A stretch of DNA of 55,632 nt from JAEZVV01 sp036652035 (GTDB taxonomy: Bacteria; Pseudomonadota; Gammaproteobacteria; Burkholderiales; Burkholderiaceae_F), in the NCBI GenBank assembly GCA_036652035.1, contig JAVVWR010000013.1:1-55632 (forward strand). Reading direction: 5' to 3'. The translations under genes and the position numbers were made by a program. The notes beneath the pieces were generated by a model. That model searched no databases. It was not told the DNA's origin and was given only the letters and a program-made list of their open reading frames with translations. This document shows, one piece after another, positions 53,536 to 55,632 of the stretch (within the stretch, counting starts at the first letter, position 1; each line of letters begins with the position of its first letter).

Positions 53536-54452
53536 ACAGGGGTCAGCCATGACTGGTATTGAGGGTTGCGGCCGTTCACGACATCGAAGAACAGGCTCTG
53601 GATTTTCTCGGTGATCGGGCCGCGGCTGCCTGCGCCCAGAACCCGGCCGTCGACTTCGCGGATCGGCGTGACTTCGGCCGCGGTGCCAGTGAAGAAGGCT
53701 TCGTCGGCCAGGTAGACGTCGTCGCGCGTGAGCGGCCGCGACTCGACCGTCAGACCCAGATCGTGTGCGAGTTGGATCACGGTGGCGCGGGTGATTCCGG
53801 TCAGGCCCGAGACCATCTCGGGCTCGATGAGCTTGCCGTCGCGCACGATGAAAAGGTTCTCGCCCGCACCTTCGGCGACAAAGCCGTTGGTATCGAGCAG
53901 AAGCGCTTCGTCGTAGCCGTCACGGGTCGCTTCCATGTTGGCGAGGATCGAATTGACGTAATGGCCCGAGGTCTTGGAGCGCACCATCGAGACATTGATG
54001 TGGTGGCGCGCAAACGACGAGGTCTTGACTCGAATCCCCTTGGCCAACCCCTCTTCGCCCAGATAGGCGCCCCAGGGCCAGGCGGCAATTGCCACATGCA
54101 CCTGAGCGCCCTTGGGACTCACGCCCATCTTTTCCGAGCCGTAATACGCAAGCGGACGGATGTAACCCGAAGCCAGGCCGTTGGCGCGGATCACCTCGCG
54201 CTGCGCTGCGTTGATCTGATCTTGAGTGAACGGAATGTCCATCATGAAGATCTTGGCGCTGTTGAAGAGCCGCTGGGTGTGGTCCTGCAGCCGGAAGATC
54301 GCCGGCCCTTGCGGCGTGGCATAGGCGCGAACGCCTTCGAACACGGCCAGACCGTAGTGCAACGAGTGCGTCAGCACATGGGTATTGGCCTCGCGCCAGG
54401 GCACGAGCTTGCCGTCCATCCAGATCCAACCGTCGCGGTCCGACATCGACAT
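53532..54452 (-). CDS. ilvE: Branched-chain amino acid aminotransferase
   Basis: IlvE is a fold-type IV PLP enzyme that interconverts Ile, Leu and Val with their keto acids using glutamate. The 306 residues match the family (E. coli 309). Blocks: LTHSLHYGLAVFEGVRAYAT, KTSGHYVNSILANMEATRDGYDEALLLD (Lys for PLP), FVAEGAGENLFIVRDG and SGLTGITRATVIQLA. ATG at 54452 or 54446 are both possible. It is divergent from azlCD, which exports branched-chain amino acids, so the region forms a small branched-chain amino acid cluster. Confidence 0.97.
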   Translation of the reverse strand: MSMSDRDGWIWMDGKLVPWREANTHVLTHSLHYGLAVFEGVRAYATPQGPAIFRLQDHTQRLFNSAKIFMMDIPFTQDQINAAQREVIRANGLASGYIRPLAYYGSEKMGVSPKGAQVHVAIAAWPWGAYLGEEGLAKGIRVKTSSFARHHINVSMVRSKTSGHYVNSILANMEATRDGYDEALLLDTNGFVAEGAGENLFIVRDGKLIEPEMVSGLTGITRATVIQLAHDLGLTVESRPLTRDDVYLADEAFFTGTAAEVTPIREVDGRVLGAGSRGPITEKIQSLFFDVVNGRNPQYQSWLTPV

Positions 54453-54512
54453 TCTTGACTCCAGAGTCCTAGGGGGAATACGGGTTCGCCCGATTCTAAG
54501 CCACGCCCTTCC

Positions 54513-54518
54513 TATAAT
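54513..54518 (+). promoter_or_regulatory. Candidate -10 box for the azl leader and azlC
   Basis: A consensus TATAAT lies 20 bases before the leader ORF's GTG. No matching -35 was found at 16-18 bases, so support rests on the -10 alone. Confidence 0.45.
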
Positions 54519-54537
54519 CGGCTCACAAGGAAATCTC

Positions 54538-54627
54538 GTGCCACGCTCTCATCACCACCAGTTCATCGCCCGTACCGTCCTGCCCTTTCGCCCCGCTCGT
54601 GCTGGCCATTGCGGAGCGTCCGTTTGA
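54538..54627 (+). CDS. Possible leader ORF upstream of azlC
   Basis: A 29-codon ORF begins at a GTG with AAGGAAA six bases ahead. It reads VPRSHHHQFIARTVLPFRP and ends GHCGASV. Its stop TGA overlaps the TTG start of azlC. The ribosome site, the close TATAAT and the exact overlap suggest translational coupling. It has a run of three His but no run of Ile, Leu or Val, so it is not a classic attenuator for branched-chain amino acids. Confidence 0.45.
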   Translation: MPRSHHHQFIARTVLPFRPARAGHCGASV

Positions 54628-55388
54628 TCACCCATCGCATCTTTGGCCATGGCGCCATCGCCACCGCGCGTCGCGACGCGTTTAACGCCGGCCTGCGTGC
54701 CATGGCGCCCGCGCTCTTTGCCACGGGCACCTGGGGCCTCGTCACCGGCGTCGCCATGGTCAAAAGTGGCTTGACCCTGGCGCAAGCCATCGGCATGACC
54801 TTGCTGGCCTACGCCGGCAGCGCGCAACTGGCGGCCATGCCCTTGATCGTCGCCGGCGTGCCGCTGTGGGTGGTGCTGATCGCCGCTACCGTGGTCAACT
54901 TGCGCTTTGTGATCTTCTCGGCCGGGCTCTACCCCTTCTTTCGCCGCTTTCCGCTCGGCAAGCGGCTGTTTCTCGGCTACATCACGGGCGACGTTCACTT
55001 CGCGATCTTTCTCTCGCGCTTTGCCGGCAGCCCTCTGCCCGAGCGCGGCAGCACCCACCAGGTCTGGTTCTTCCTCGGCATGGCCGCGCTCAACTGGGCG
55101 GTCTGGCAGGGCACGTCCATTCTTGGCATTTTGCTGGGCCACCAGGTACCGGGTGAATGGGGCCTGGATTTCGCTGCCATCCTGGCGCTGATCGCTCTCA
55201 CCGTGCCCATGATCAATTCGCGCCCGGCGGTGGCCGGCGTGCTCGCCAGCGCCGCTGTCGCCGTGCTCGGCGCCGGTCTGCCCTTGCGGCTGGGCCTGGT
55301 CGCCGCGGTGGTGATCGGCATTGCGGTGGCGATGGGCAGCGAAATTGCATTGGAACGCACCACCCGCCGCCTGGGGAACCCGCCATGA
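54624..55388 (+). CDS. azlC: AzlC family branched-chain amino acid exporter, large subunit
   Basis: This 254-residue protein has seven or eight hydrophobic segments. Family blocks: LLAYAGSAQLAAMPLI, VVNLRFVIFSAGL and ITGDVHFAIF. AzlC and AzlD together export branched-chain amino acids or analogues. I took the TTG at 54624, which has GGAG seven bases ahead. A second TTG at 54609 is in frame too. It overlaps the azlD start (ATGA). Confidence 0.9.
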   Translation: MITHRIFGHGAIATARRDAFNAGLRAMAPALFATGTWGLVTGVAMVKSGLTLAQAIGMTLLAYAGSAQLAAMPLIVAGVPLWVVLIAATVVNLRFVIFSAGLYPFFRRFPLGKRLFLGYITGDVHFAIFLSRFAGSPLPERGSTHQVWFFLGMAALNWAVWQGTSILGILLGHQVPGEWGLDFAAILALIALTVPMINSRPAVAGVLASAAVAVLGAGLPLRLGLVAAVVIGIAVAMGSEIALERTTRRLGNPP

Positions 55389-55632
55389 ACGAGAGCTATG
55401 TCTGGCTCGCCATCCTCGGGCTGACCGTCGTCACGCTGGTCACCCGTTCCAGCTTCCTGGTTCTGGGCGACCGTTTCCCTCTGCCCGAACGGGTCCAGCA
55501 CGCGCTGCGCTACGCGCCCGCCTGCGCGCTGGCGGCGCTGATCGCACCCGAGATGATGGTGGTGCAAGGCCAGTTCGCCGGCCTGGCCAACCCCAAGCTG
55601 ATCGGCGGCGCGGTGGCGATCGCCGTGATGCT
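55385..55632 (+). CDS. azlD: AzlD family protein, cut by the window edge
   Basis: The first 82 codons of the small partner of AzlC. The sequence starts MNESYVWLAILGLTVVTLVTR, then SFLVLGDRFPLPERVQHALRYAP, matching the AzlD start (VTFLTR...P..V...L.Y.P). The C-terminus lies outside the window. The usual length is about 100-110 residues, so little is missing. Confidence 0.88.
   Translation, partial: MNESYVWLAILGLTVVTLVTRSSFLVLGDRFPLPERVQHALRYAPACALAALIAPEMMVVQGQFAGLANPKLIGGAVAIAVM

Overview
This is a GC-rich chromosomal segment from a Gram-negative proteobacterium, most likely a betaproteobacterium (Burkholderiales or a relative). The best pointers are two blocks whose order I know from that class: hemF-nadD-rsfS-rlmH-maf, and hemH-grpE-dnaK-dnaJ. 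ModABC, CstA/YbdD, the RND pump and AzlCD fit the same background. I cannot name the genus. Two runs of exactly 100 N sit inside genes. In both cases the 55 bases before the gap are repeated exactly after it, so these are scaffold joins of overlapping contigs and not missing sequence.

Layout. 1-4.1 kb: a more AT-rich accessory block with a LysR regulator cut by the window edge, a divergent pair made of a periplasmic tetrahaem cytochrome c and a Tat-exported flavoprotein of the flavocytochrome c / fumarate reductase family, and a YjiH/YjiG-like nucleoside-recognition membrane pair. 4.3-7.7 kb: amino-acid racemase, S9 peptidase and a small exported protein. 7.7-10.9 kb: the tightly overlapping housekeeping run hemF, nadD, rsfS, rlmH, maf. 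10.9-17.8 kb: exported M20 peptidase, split chromate transporter, RarD, a DUF1345 membrane protein, PdxY overlapping a YegD-like Hsp70, and an FKBP isomerase. 17.9-26.5 kb: lipoprotein, RhlE helicase, AroG, small lipoprotein, aminopeptidase P, cyclopropane fatty acid synthase and an isochorismatase-like hydrolase.

26.5-33.6 kb: MscS channel, modCBA on the minus strand, an S9A oligopeptidase and a YeiH-type membrane protein. 33.8-39.4 kb: a complete tripartite RND efflux operon. 39.5-43.4 kb: a small overlooked ORF coupled to a two-domain NUDIX protein, a poly-aspartate exported protein, a FUSC membrane protein, a YhiN-like flavoprotein and an exported protein of unknown function. 43.4-51.8 kb, minus strand: CstA/YbdD, DnaJ, DnaK, GrpE, ferrochelatase and a VUT-family transporter. 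Good sigma-32-type promoters lie before grpE and again before dnaK. 51.8-55.6 kb: YheT-like hydrolase, SnoaL-like protein, CHCC zinc finger and IlvE on the minus strand, divergent from an azlC-azlD branched-chain amino acid exporter that is preceded by a short leader ORF.

The most unusual object is the flavoprotein at 1472-2944. It keeps the FAD fold and a dedicated cytochrome partner, but the residues that bind and protonate fumarate are replaced. It is probably a respiratory reductase for a substrate other than fumarate. All alignments here were made by eye from memory of the families. No database search was run.
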